Positions 50,620 through 62,600 of a stretch of DNA of 64,000 bases are shown here, piece after piece (the first letter of the stretch is position 1; each line of letters starts with the position of its first letter). This DNA comes from Pyrrhoderma lamaoense (lineage: Eukaryota; Basidiomycota; Agaricomycetes; Hymenochaetales; Hymenochaetaceae): the NCBI GenBank assembly GCA_002794735.1, contig NBAZ01000007.1:310001-374000 (forward strand), read 5' to 3'. The position numbers and the translations under genes were made by a program. The notes beneath the pieces are model-generated. The model saw only the letters and a list, made by a program, of their open reading frames with translations. It did not search any database and was not told where the DNA came from.

Positions 50620-52454
50620 ATGACATGGACCTCGTTCCTTCCTTCTAACGTTGCACAACATCCTAGTCAATTTGTTGGTCCGAACCTTGCAGGAATAATA
50701 GTCCAAAGTCTTGAAACAGGTTTCCTTATCAGCCAATCCATCCGTTTCTGGTCTCGCGCTCAAAATGAAAGACTTCTTGTCAAGTTAGTTGTGATCTTTG
50801 TGTCTGTTGTAGCTCTGTAAGTCCACTGGAGGAACGGTACCTGCAAACCCGTTTTTGAATATAGGGCATAGATTCCAGACTTGTATTGCAGTTTATAATT
50901 CTTGGAGGATCCTTGTTCTAGGTTTTGGAGATTGGGTAAGTATTAAATCATTCACCTATATACGTTCTTGGGTCAACTTGAAAATATTGTTTATCAAATT
51001 AATGCAGGGCAATGTCGTCGACTTGGGATGGGTGGATCGAGTTCAACCTACTTTGGTATGATTTCCCCGTTTGGATCAATTCTCATAAGGCTCATAATCA
51101 ACACTAGAACTGTATTTTGGCCGCCCCGTTTCAAGCGTTACTTATTTCAAGATGTTGGAGCGTTATGCGACATTGGGTAATATTGGTAGGTAATGCGTAT
51201 ATATCTGCATGGTTCTAGACTAAAACATATCGTCCCTGATTTTCTTTTTAAACATAGCTCGGGATGATGTCTTTACTAGTCGCAACAGTAGTAATGAATA
51301 TTTATATCACTATCGAAGTCTTCTTCGTCTACAGCGCAGAAATGTCACTGCTAATCAATGGCCCTCCTGTGAGTTCGATAATTATCAAGTTGTCACAGCA
51401 ACTGAAGAATGTCTATTCAGCGTGTCTGTACGTGCATAGATTGAGAGCAAAACATAGTTTTCGTACCTAACTAAAGGATTATGAGATAGTTGTGACTGCA
51501 TTTGTCTTGACAGCGGGTATGGATGTCTTATATGCTTACGGATTTAATAAGTCTAATATCTATTCTTTTAGTCCTTGATATTCTCATTACTGGTTCCAGT
51601 ATGAACATTGTCTTTCTATATGGTTGCCCCTTTCTCATGAACCTTCGTTAAGTGTTACGGGTTCTAGTGCGAGCCAGATCTCAGGTCGTTTCTCGGCAGT
51701 TTGCTAAGGTCTGGGAACTAAAAAAATGTGATCGGATATCTTGCTAATATCTTATTTAGTCTATCTCGCAACTGCATCGGATGCTCTGGGAAGCTGCCCT
51801 TCCCCCATGTGCATGCGCGATAACCGCTTGTGTATTTTACACAACTATGGTGTGTTCTTTCGTTCTAGCTTCTACTTCCCACCTTATCCTTACAATATGT
51901 TCAGTCTCAGGTGAATCTGTGGGATGTCTTCTTCCAATCTATACTTGGGAAATTATATGCTATATCCCTGTTTGTGATTCTGTGAGCTGTTTCACTATCT
52001 TACGTCTGAAACTCTATATAACTTTCTGAGAAAAGAAATGGGCGGGCTGAGTTGAAGCGTGCTCCGCCACCAGGAGCAACTACTGATGGTTTTTCGCGTT
52101 ATATTGCGACACACCCCGAGTTCCCTCGATTCCGTCTCAACGTGGGTATATTTTAATATTCTACTAGATACAGGTATCACATGTGTTTGACTGAAGTCTC
52201 CTTCACTACAGCTTACAACGCAGTTGAGCAGCATAATTGATCGTAATACGGATACGGATTTGGCCATCACACCGACAACGGTTGATGAGGTCGAGCTACC
52301 CTATACCGGGGCAAAGTATTCACCAGTAAGCCCCACTATAGCGAATGATTTTGAACGAGCAAAAATCGACCCTAGTGTCGTCCCACGGACTCCGCCGACA
52401 GTCTTGCATCGCTCGGTAGGCATTGGAGACAGGCGATTGTCTTCTAGTTCCTGA
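50620..52454 (+). CDS. Seven-helix membrane protein, DUF6534-like
   Basis: Several exons spell a chain of hydrophobic helices: PNLAGIIVQSLETGFLISQS, LLVKLVVIFVSVVAL, MMSLLVATVVMNIYITIEVF, TAFVLTAGMDVLYAYG and a LDILITGSSM motif. The segment just before the C-terminal tail reads LYAISLFVILNGRAELK. Those last two are typical of the Agaricomycete DUF6534 family, whose members resemble receptors but have no proven ligand. The cytosolic tail is Pro/Thr/Ser-rich and ends in VLHRSVGIGDRRLSSSS. The exon joins around 50820, 50940, 51180-51255, 51370-51500 and 51965-52045 are only partly resolved, and one or more bases could be missing. Start is the first ATG of the first membrane exon. Confidence 0.68.
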
Positions 52455-52806
52455 TTCAACTAGAACACTAGAAATAAGTAACCTAAAAATGTAGTAATGC
52501 TGTAGTCATACAATTAAAAAAAGAATGATATGTCAAGCGCCCTCTGTCTGTATTAAAGAGGCGTTGCTAGTCGGAGACAACAATTTCATGATACTCATTA
52601 AAACCTCGAGGTGGGTGATAACCAATCATAAGAGCGTTTTAAGGTTAGAACTCCGCATGATTATGAGATGATCGACGTTGCGCGGGTGGTTTAGTTGAAT
52701 TGTGCTTTCTTGAGTGGCAACGTTCTTTTCAGTTGACCTTGTGGGTAAATTACCTCTCCTTACACCCATCACAACACCCGACACAGGCGCGCCATCCCTT
52801 CCCGCG
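52455..52806. other. Intergenic upstream of shugoshin
   Basis: Promoter region. An in-frame ATG at 52714 would add 31 residues to shugoshin, but the added residues (LVGKLPLLTPITTPDTG) do not resemble the family start. Confidence 0.5.
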
Positions 52807-54937
52807 ATGAGTAGACGCGATTCCACGCGCGTTCAAGTACCAGTTCGACAGAATGACGCGCTCGCCGAGTTCGAAAGTTGTAAGTACCGGTCCGAGTTGT
52901 TTATGTTAAAACCGTACCGAATAGATTCCATTTTGATTGAGAAAACTCATCTAAATTGTTCTTTTACCCCTCAGTTAAGAAAAAGTTTCTGTTCGCCAAT
53001 AAGCAGATCACCAAGTGAGATATTTATTTTTCATCTCAGGAATAGTTAGATGTTTTGTGGTTTTCTAACTCAATTCTTCTTTGCGCCTATTCTATCTATC
53101 AGACAAAACTGTAGCCTCAGTCAGAAGATAGAAGAACTGAATGCACAGCTATCCTCTCTTTATGTTGAAAACTTACAGTTGCGTGCATCAGAGATAGCCC
53201 TTCAATCTCAGCTCAAGCGCGAGAAGGAAAAGTGTCATAAGATCATGTCGGAGGCAGAAGCAGCTGTAAGCTCTTTATTCCCATCACTGAGTTTTGTATT
53301 TTCTGAGAAAGAGGAACGTGCGATCTGACTTTACTCTCCTTTGTAGACAATCAGTCTTCTCAAACAACTCGGTATTATTCGCCAATCTTATAATGTACCA
53401 ACCGAGAGGCCCTCATCACCCAAGACTACTACTAGTCGAGCTGCCTCCACCCCATTACGAAAACCACCTCCACGCTCGCCATCCCTGCTGCGTCTTGCTC
53501 AGCTCCCATCCATATCAGATATTAATGAAGATGCAGAGTCCTCAGATGATAATAATGTTATCACAAAAATGGATGGGTTATCATCTTTTGTTTCGTCAAG
53601 GAGACGAACAAGTATATCAAGATTACCAGTCCCATCACGTGTCTCATCTCCTCCACCTATGTCTAATATATCCGGTGCCTTGTCAAAAGAGTCTAATGTA
53701 AGCGTAGGGTCTAGCAGAAAACGCAAACTTGCTCGTCGACCGAGTGGCCTGATTTCAAATGATTCGGAAAGATCTGTGAGTCCGCCTCTAGGTTCTCCAG
53801 CAAGAAAGGCCATTATACTCTCCGAGGAAGAGGAGACTGAAGCTATGAAGGATGTAGAAGATATCGTTGCAAGGGAAGAAGGAAGGGGAGTTGAAGAGGT
53901 AGTTAAGAAACCTAAAAGAAGACCAAGACTCTCAGATGAATATGATATCTTTGACGTGCGAAACGAAAAAAAGGAGCGAAAAAAGCTGAAGGAGCATGAG
54001 ACTGGATCAAGACTTAAAATAAAAGATATCACCAACTCTCCGCGACGTCGACGTGTCGCAGTACATACTAATAATGATTCGGCTAATGAGGGTGAGTTTG
54101 AATCATGCTTCGTTTCCGTAATCCTATTACCAAGCCTCGTTCGTCACTATCAGATCAAGGGTATATTGCAGTGAATGGTATGAAACGTAAATCAGGTATC
54201 TCACCCCTATCCAGCCTCTCACAAGCAACGGAGAACATAGCTTGTCTTCCTGATCCCGTATCGTCTTCAACAAAAAATACATTAGTTGAACAGCACGGCA
54301 CTTTGAGTGCGTCTGAAAATGAGATGAACGTTGGTCGAGAAAGACGAGCTCGAAAAAGTGTTAATTACGCTGAGCCAAAGCTAAACACGTAAGTGTGAAT
54401 TGCTTGTAGTACCTTTTAGGTCTTAGGCTAACCATTCCGTGCTAGGAAAATGCGCAAACCTGATGTTTTTCCTCCTCCTGGTAGCCGACCGTCTCTATCG
54501 GGTGGTCCCCAGCTTCTTCATCAGCACTTACCTCATCTGCTCTCACTAGTCAACTAGGTAGATCTTCAACGGCCCGATCTTCACCCGAGGCGGAGTCAGA
54601 AGAACCAGAAACCAGGCCGCGATCAGTGACGTCACGTCGTTCAACATCTTCTATCTTATCAACGAAGCGTAAACGACTCTCTCGTACGTCTGATGAAGAG
54701 GACCAGGATAATCGGGATAAAGGGGAGACTGATGGTGGGGAAGCCGACGAAGAGTTCAGTGAGTTCAGCGATTTTAAGAGCAACCGTCTTAAAGGCAACA
54801 TTTCTGAATCTTGGACCACTGTGCTTCCTCGTCGGAAGAGTTCAGCAACTGGTCAAGATTCAAGTAAAGCTGCTTCACGTCGGGCGCAACGCGAAGCTGA
54901 CGAAATAGTAGGACGACGGCATAGTATCGCGTTATAA
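52807..54937 (+). CDS. SGO1: Shugoshin (centromeric cohesin protector)
   Basis: Shugoshin recruits PP2A to centromeres to shield cohesin and helps the chromosomal passenger complex. Both conserved ends are visible. The N-terminal coiled coil reads DALAEFESFKKKF, LFANKQITKLNCSLSQKIEE and LNAQLSSLYVENLQLRASEI. The C-terminal basic motif reads RERRARKSVNYAEPKLNTKM then RKPDVFPPP; it normally binds phosphorylated histone H2A. Between them is a long Ser/Arg/Lys-rich disordered region (RKRKLARRPSG, KKPKRRPRLSDEYDIFD). One C is missing in the run at 54507-54510; restoring it lets the frame continue through RSSPEAESEEPETRPRS to the natural end GRRHSIAL, where the unrepaired frame stops soon after PSLSGG. 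The start at 52807 gives MSRRDSTRVQ, which fits fungal homologues. Confidence 0.86.
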
Positions 54938-55406
54938 ACCCAGATGCTACTAATCGATTCTCTTTTATTTGCCTAATTCTATTCTACTACATACAAGCAA
55001 ACTTTTCTTTCTGTCTTTATCTCTACTTTACGTTCATGACCCATAACGAACTTGTTTAGTATATAAATCACTAGTTTGCTTTCTTTCATCAATTGTATTA
55101 CCATTATTACGTCCATATTCTTTAGCAGGTCTCTTTCTTTTTTGTATATCATCAGGACTAGAATTTACTGGCTTTGTTATTGACCAGTGACCGTAACTAA
55201 GCTAGAAAACATAATTTAAAAATACAAGAATTGAAAAGATTCCCCATTTAGCCCATATAAAATCTCAAGAACATGTACAAGCAAAACTCAAGAACAGATA
55301 ATCATACGACTCGAGATTCTTCAAAAGATAACAATCTAATTTACAAGCCTTTCCACAAGAAATAATAGCCAATGATATAGGGATAAGTTTCCCTAAATCG
55401 CAGAAG
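54938..55406. other. 3' flanks of two convergent genes
   Basis: Pyrimidine-rich on the plus strand up to about 55150, then AT-rich. No gene seen. Confidence 0.55.
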
Positions 55407-57587
55407 TTATGTACTCCCTGAGGTAGCACTTCGAGCAAACGTAATTTGCTCGACAATATCCGTATCGTTATCTTCAGTGTCCATATCACGAATCCAATGA
55501 TTCAAGTCAACATCACGCTCCAAGAAGTGACTCAGGTTGTTAATTCGTGAATCAACATCAAATTGTGAGTTGTACGTCATCCCGAACGCACCAGAGCTTT
55601 GGCGAGCAAGACTTCCGCTCTGACTCGATCTCTGGCCCTGGCTTCCTGCTATATCGTTCAGAGGCTTCAAACCATCCGTAAAACCAAGTTGAGTAGATGC
55701 GACCAAAGGAGCGAAACGGCTGGGATCTTGTGTGAGCCCGAACGGAGACGTCGGGGAGTCCGGTATTACAAAAGCAGGGACATGCGACGAACCACTCGAA
55801 CTTCCACTGACAGGAGATGAGAAGTACGAGCGCTCTGATTTTGCAGGTGACGGATCATACTCTTCACCACCCCGATCACCATTCTCACTTAGACCATCAG
55901 CATCACTACTTGTCCGCTGTGATAGCTGCTTGCGTGAAGGTGGCCGAGGCCGAGGGAGGGATTTCCTTGAAGTAGCCAGGAGGTCCGTTGTCAAAGCTTT
56001 ACGTTCTGGAGTTTTAGGTGGGAATATATTGTTTATATCCTGTACTGTGTTCACACCACCATTGATCGCAGACTCCGGAGTAGGAGGGCGGCTTCGAGCT
56101 GTGGATCTGTTCTGTGAGTTCCTTGATGGTACTGAATAACGACGTGAAAGGGGCTCGGGTTCCCGAACTGGAGTACGTGGTGCTGATATTGTTTTTAAAT
56201 GAGTTGAAACACAGACTTCTGAACTTGGTGGTGGTGTTAGAGGTCGAGGGTCCTCTGCTGATGTATATGGGAGATAGTCAAGAGTTTCAATAGCTTGTTC
56301 TGTAAATGTTTGTTGTTTTTCTACGATATTCATAAGAGGTGGAGTTTCATTTTCCACTTCAAGATCAGTTTTGATCTGTTCTGATATTCTAGCAGAATGG
56401 TTGATAGTGGTGTATGAAACATCGTCCATCGTATTTTTGTCCATTATGAGTATTTGTTTGTCCTTCGGAGTTGAAGTGTGTACTTCCTGTGTAAGAAATG
56501 CGGGGAGCTCTTCACCCGATCCTTCAGGCCCCTTTGAAGCTATTTTGGGAGGGTCTGGCATTAGCTGACATTCACCCAGTTGAGGTACTTCATCCTTTGG
56601 AGTTGAAGTTGGTAGGTGGGAAGGAAAAGACAGTGGAATCCCCTGAGAAAACGTAAGATTAATATTGACTCCACTTCACATGAGTTAACTCACCGAGAAA
56701 TCAGACAAATGATCAGGTCGTTCAACTACCTGATTTTCAAAATTGATTCTATCATGTTCCAGTGAGGATTGAGCGCCCGATGCCTGTTGAATAATTGTAG
56801 ACGGGCTCCTCGTATCATCATTGACATTCGTTTTATCACTTTCGATCTGTTTTGAGGGCTTTCGAACTACAGTGTTTGTATTGTGAATTCCGCCCGGGAT
56901 AATGGTAGGTGGCTGGGCTTTACTCTCAGGTACAGGTTCACGTACTTTGCACGCTGAAGATAATTTGTTATTATTCAGTAGAGCACTAGAACGCTTGACA
57001 ACCGGGAAGCCCAACGAAGGCTGAGTCGTATTGGCCACTAGCAATTTCGGTGAGACCGGAGTTGGGGATGTAGGCTCTAGCCCTGCTTTCCAGTTCAATA
57101 CCTTTTCAAGGGTACTTTGAGATTGAATAGTTGAAGGTGGAGCATATTCTCGTTCCTTCTCCTTTTGATTCTTTCGGCGTTCTTCCCTCACCCTTTCCCA
57201 ATCAAACCACTCTTCTTCTGTGTCGGGTAGAATCCAAGGTATAGTTATGTCATCGTCTTCAAGAGGTAGTTGCGCCGATTTCTTCGTTGTATATCCAAAA
57301 GCAGAGCTACGAAGCTTACAAAAGTCCGTGATACTTCGTCCTGCTCGCACAGCTTGCTCTATTTCAAATTGTAGCTTAGCTGATCGCTCATGGAACGACG
57401 GTGATGGAGGAGCCGATGGTGGGCAAAGGATCTCCGGCAAGGCGGAGTACGCATGGTGCCACTGAGAAAGTCTAGCAGAGTAGGATGGATTGTGCGGGTG
57501 TGTAGGAGAGTTTGTAGCACTTGGAGAAGCTAACACATGTTGTGGTGTATGATCCATGTCTGGAAACACCGGAGGTTGAATTTCCAT
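55407..57587 (-). CDS. Hypothetical protein, 709 aa, largely disordered
   Basis: Two exons (57587-56694 and 56642-55407) join in phase. The first 160 residues contain what looks like the only folded part: YSARLSQWHHAYSALPEILC, FHERSAKLQFEIEQAVRAGR and ITIPWILPDTEEEWFDWERV followed by a charged helix REERRKNQKEKERE. The rest is Ser/Thr/Pro-rich, with many SP/TP sites and a motif TSTPKD that occurs twice (LPTSTPKDEVP, VHTSTPKDKQI). The C-terminus is acidic then hydrophobic (HWIRDMDTEDNDTDIVEQIT). I do not recognise it; dense SP/TP sites suggest a cell-cycle-phosphorylated protein, which is inference. It is convergent with shugoshin but nothing shows that they work together. Confidence 0.75.
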
Positions 57588-58902
57588 TACTTTATTTTAA
57601 TCAATATTCTTTGCATAACCACGTCAATGTGGACGATTAGAAAATATTGAACTTTCGCTCACCCCGGGTCCGAACAACAAGTTTGTATCACAGAGCTCAA
57701 GTTGAAAGTAAAAGGGAACGCGTCTGATTTGACGAGGGTCACGTGCTGAACGCGTTAACTTCGCACGGCTCATCAAGTCTCAACGCAAACAAAACATAAC
57801 ACAACATATAGTTTTAGCTTCGATCTGTTACTCCAAGCAAGTGAAGACTCCGGTATCCTACAGCCGCATCTGTATCATTGTTATGTGCAATGCTCAATGA
57901 AACTTCGTTAATCACTCTTACCTATTCACTATTTACCATTTTTAAACCGAGTCATTAAAACTGAGATCAGGTACCAGCTCGTCGAGAAGCACGTGTCATT
58001 TGTCGCCTTCCTTCCACATCCGGTCCCTCGGGTACCAATTTTGGAAAACATTCAAATTTCATCTTCTTTACCTCCATCAAGCTCAATTAAATATCCTGGA
58101 ATTTGACTCCTACAACTTCTTGTCTTAGCATACGGCTCCGTGTCCACCAGATGATTTATCAAAAGTGTAAACTCGAATCAATCAATTCTTATATGTAAAA
58201 GAACAAATGCTGCCTTTTTTTACGTCAGGAACGCAGTTGTCTGAGAAGCTCGGATGTACGGATTATCTACTTCTGTGAGTATCATCCAAAGTCTTTCTGG
58301 GCGCAGTCAAGACGAAACATACACCGTGGCGCATCACTATTTATTACTATGATTACTATGAAGCATCATTGTGATAACAACACCCAAACTGTTTTCGGTT
58401 GTCCTCACCGCGAGATAACATTGCTTTGCATCAGAGCTCAGCCACCCTGGATAAAGTGGTGACTAATCTTTCGTTCTAATCTTGGAACAGCTGAATGATC
58501 TCGGAGTGCTAACCTCGCGGATCGCGTTTCCACATGGCTCTAGCCGACAAATCCTCCGTCCGGTTGACATACTCCGCTCCTCCGCCCACTCTCAAGCCAC
58601 AGCGTATTTGCAGTTGTACGGAAAGTCGGCCATTCCTTGCTGGTAGTCTTCAAATTCCTCATTGTATTTTCTGTACTTTCTCGTTATTTTAATGATAGAT
58701 GAGTGCTTTAGAAAGAGTCATAGCCTCCAATGCGAAAAAGTATGTAAAGAGAGAGAGAATTGTTGCTCTGACTCGAACTGCGTTCTCCTTCCTACTGAGT
58801 CGTTTTCCGGTCTCATAACGCCCAGCCTCTTGTCGTACCTTGAAAGCATATTGTTTCATCAATTTACTTCACAAGTATTTAAGCAAGGGGAATTATTCTA
58901 CT
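57588..58902. other. 1.3-kb divergent intergenic region
   Basis: Promoters for the 709-aa gene (leftward) and the phosphatase gene (rightward). It has a GC-richer patch at about 58500-58625 without a long frame. No RNA gene could be recognised. Confidence 0.5.
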
Positions 58903-59662
58903 ATGGCCTCATCTCAATATACTTTCACTAACCAACTAGACACTACAATGGGCTGGAGAAACCACGCGGACCCAATTATCGAAGGGAAGCTCTACCTTGG
59001 AAAGTCAGTGGGACCTTTTGCATCAGTCTCTCAGCTGCAGCCCCTGATTATTGTTTTACAGCCTTACTACCGCTTCTACTCCTCAAGGACTTCATGAACG
59101 CAAGATAACTCACATTGTTTCTGTTTGCAATGAGCCAATCCCAGCTCATCACCCTCAATCGGGATATGTGATCCATAAGATTCCGGTTGAAGATCACCCG
59201 ACTGAGGATATTTTGATACACCTACCTGCTGCTTGTCACTTCATACACACTGCAATGCAGACTCCTGGTGCGGTTGTCCTTGTTCATTGCGTTCAAGGGC
59301 TATCTAGGAGTGCTTGTGTAATAGCAGCATATTGTAAGATGGATGCTTGTATATATGATAGCATGCTTTCTGAATGTCGTTTCTTATAAAGTGATGTGGT
59401 CCAGACGTATGTCTGCAACTGACGCTCTCACAGTGGTTCGCCTCGGTTAGTTAACATCACTTATCCCAATTTAGGATGCTTACTGAGTACACAACTTTTA
59501 GCTCGTGAACAGATATGGCTCAACCCGAGCTTCCAGGAGCAACTAGTTCTCTTTGAAGCTTGCCGATACAATCCTAACCCGAGCGATGGTATCTACGCCA
59601 AGTGGCGCCTCCAGCTCGAACAAGCACGTAGTCGCCTCGCAGGACAATCCTCTAGGGGTTGA
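58903..59662 (+). CDS. Small dual-specificity protein phosphatase
   Basis: Four exons (58903-59003, 59062-59333, 59392-59445, 59502-59662), all in phase, give 195 residues. The DSP fold is clear: ADPIIEGKLYLGNL at the start, ITHIVSVCNEP, KIPVEDHPTEDILIHLPAAC with the general-acid region, and the catalytic loop VVLVHCVQGLSRSACVIAAY (Cys codon 59288-59290). MSATDALTVVRLAREQIWLN and PSFQEQLVLFEACRYNPNP complete the domain. It removes phosphate from Ser/Thr and Tyr residues; the substrate is unknown. It lacks the C-terminal zinc domain of YVH1, so it is a minimal DSP. The start is the first ATG in the phosphatase frame; upstream frames are unrelated. Confidence 0.9.
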
Positions 59663-62600
59663 GGATTTTGAAGTTAAATCGTACTCTTAATGGTAGTTAT
59701 AAATCAGGGTATCAAACATCAGAAGAGAATCAACATGGACTTGTACTGTTAATCATATCTTTTTAACAAGCAATTCGCATTTTATCCATTTACTCGCATT
59801 CATCACTTTTTTTACACCATAAACTAATAATTGCACTATCGCTTTCTTATTTTCGCTTTGCTAGTACTTATATCTTACTTCTATCTAGCATTGCGAAAAC
59901 GCTTTGTTAGCTTCTAATAATGTTCCAGTACGACTACTTGTAAATAATTAGATATCTATGTTTTAGAAATAAAGTTGATCAGTAATTTATGTACAACCTA
60001 CATATTTGTGAAGTGATATTCCAAGGAGCTGGAAGACGTTGAACTATCAAGATCCTCTCCTTATATTGTTCGCTTATACGATTGCAGCCACATACAAATA
60101 GAAACACAATAAGATTTTAACCTCCGACATTGACTCACGCGAAAGAAGATTGATCTCCGATACTCAATTTCACAAAAGTGAAATAAAGTCCGTTAGCGGC
60201 GATGAAGGAGTCATCATAATGATTGAGCACATATATACGTATATGTGCGATTCCTCTCGTCCCTTACCCAGCGGACGTAAACGTATTGGTAGTAGTAGTA
60301 AGAAATCACCTGAATCATAATTAGCATCCGAATCGGAGTCACTATCAGTCTACTATCCAGTTTCATCAACGAAGGGAAAATACAAAAGCTACTATGATCA
60401 GTAACGAGACCTAGTCTAAAGCTATGCCCATCGTGCTTTCTTCTTGGAACAGTAAAATTGATGGTGAACACACACCGCCAACACATTGCTTTGTGTACAG
60501 TGTCTGTGCGTAACGAAGTCTATGTAGCATTCCTATCACTGTCACTCCGCTCCTACCAAAAGTAGATTTAAAAAGGGGGGCGGGGCAAGAGGAAGACCCA
60601 ATCGCTCCTTTCTTTTTCTCTCCCGTAATCAAAACCATCAGTAGGAGTTTACCGAAGGGAGGTGATTAGCAACTGAGATGTCTTGAATTTTTATCTTTCG
60701 CTATTAGATTCTATCACACCGCGCAGCATCAGGCAACAAACCATTCTGTATGATCGTGGATACATTTCAAAAAAAAAGCAGCAGTCTAAAACATTGCAAG
60801 ACGAAATAGCAATCTTATATAATGAAGAAAAAACGGAGCACAATTAAATAATAATAGTGATAATAAAAGGGTTGAATCGATGTAAAAAAAGTCAATGATA
60901 GGAAGGAAATCAGGCGAAAACAATCTGATCAATATTAGTCTTTAGTATAACAAATAGAAGAAAATAATAATAACAATATAAAATACCACTCGTTACGCCG
61001 TCATCCCAAAAATAAGTTGCTCAGCCGTATGACGCAAGCCTAAGAGAATACTGAAGTTACAGCCATTGATCTGATGATTGATGTCAACCATTGAAATCAT
61101 GAAAATGGAACACCGCAATCGCGACCAAACATACTCACATCCATCTAATATGAAATGTTAAGGATGAAAATAGCAGTTGATCCATAAGAAAATATAAATG
61201 CAGAAATAACCTGAATTAGCACTTTCCAAAATACAAATTTAAAAAAAATGAAGCAAATAAACATGGAAACATATAACAAATGCACGCTGGACCATATTGC
61301 AACTATTGTGACTTTGCATACCTATTATACATCTCCCCTCTCTTAAACCAAAGCGGAAGAAAAAAATTGTTAACTCTAACACACATAACCAGGTCCCCTA
61401 AATTAGACAACTAGGGTAGTCTAGGCGGTCTAGGGGTCCAGTTAGGGGGCTACAGATAGACTCGAAGATCCCATTCCTTCCCCCTGACTGATCATCCATC
61501 TTCTTTTTTTTTTGTCAATTTATACATCAACCCCTTTTACATATATAGCGCTCGTAAAGGACCGTTTCGCGTTACACATGGCGCCCTCCCTTCCCTCCCC
61601 CTCCTCAGATCATTTCAAAAACCGTCAGAAGAAGAAGAAGAAGGATTATGATTATCATCAATATGATGATTAGATGAGTCAGAAGTACAATGCATACATA
61701 CCACGTATACACACGTACACATGCACATAATACATATACGTTTAGAAGTACACATACGATCTGAGATAAGTCCATAACCCCCCTCCCCCTCTCTCCACCC
61801 TTCCTCACCATAAATCAAAACAAGTTCCTCATATCAACAATACATCAACATCAACGAACTGAAGAACTAGCGGTGAAACGCAAGAAAAAGTCGACGTCGG
61901 CCAATATGTGTATGTGTGTATGTGTGTATGTGTTTATGTATTTATGTGTCTGCGTGTCTGTGCGTAAGTGCATGAGTGTGTAAGTACGGGGTCGGATGTA
62001 AATCCCTTTATTCCAAAAAAGTTCCTTACAAACTTGAAACTCTCTTTCAACTTCCTAACCTTTAATGCTCTTAATGCCCTTAATACTCACTCTTTCACTC
62101 TTTCACTCTTTCAATTTTTAATACTCAAATCATATAGACCCACTCACGCTGACTCGAATACTCTACGTCGAACATCATCACCATCATCATCATCAACTAT
62201 TACTGTATATCGGTGTACGTACTCAGTACCCATCTTGGCATCTATGATCGAGATCCCCATCTAGACACTAGAAATTACGTATACGACCAGATATTAAGAT
62301 AAACTAAGACTTATTTAGTCTATGATCACAACTAGGTACACAATAAATTGAATAAAGTATTATAGTATAGTATTAAGTATAGTGTAGTATAGTATTCATA
62401 CTGAACAATAAATTGAATAATGATAATGATAAAATGATATCACTTCCCACCGTTCCCCGCGTCCCAATATAATCATGATGATGTATGTATCATTGTATGT
62501 GTATACGTCTGATGTCATACCTAAACTCTTCCCCAGAAATTCGAAAACGATTTTCTTGTACAAACACCGAACACCAAACTCTCCCGCCCCGTTCTCCTAC

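Noticed and set aside
52714..52806. Longer shugoshin N-terminus from the ATG at 52714
   Set aside because: The extra 31 residues are unlike any known start of the family; MSRRDSTR at 52807 fits.
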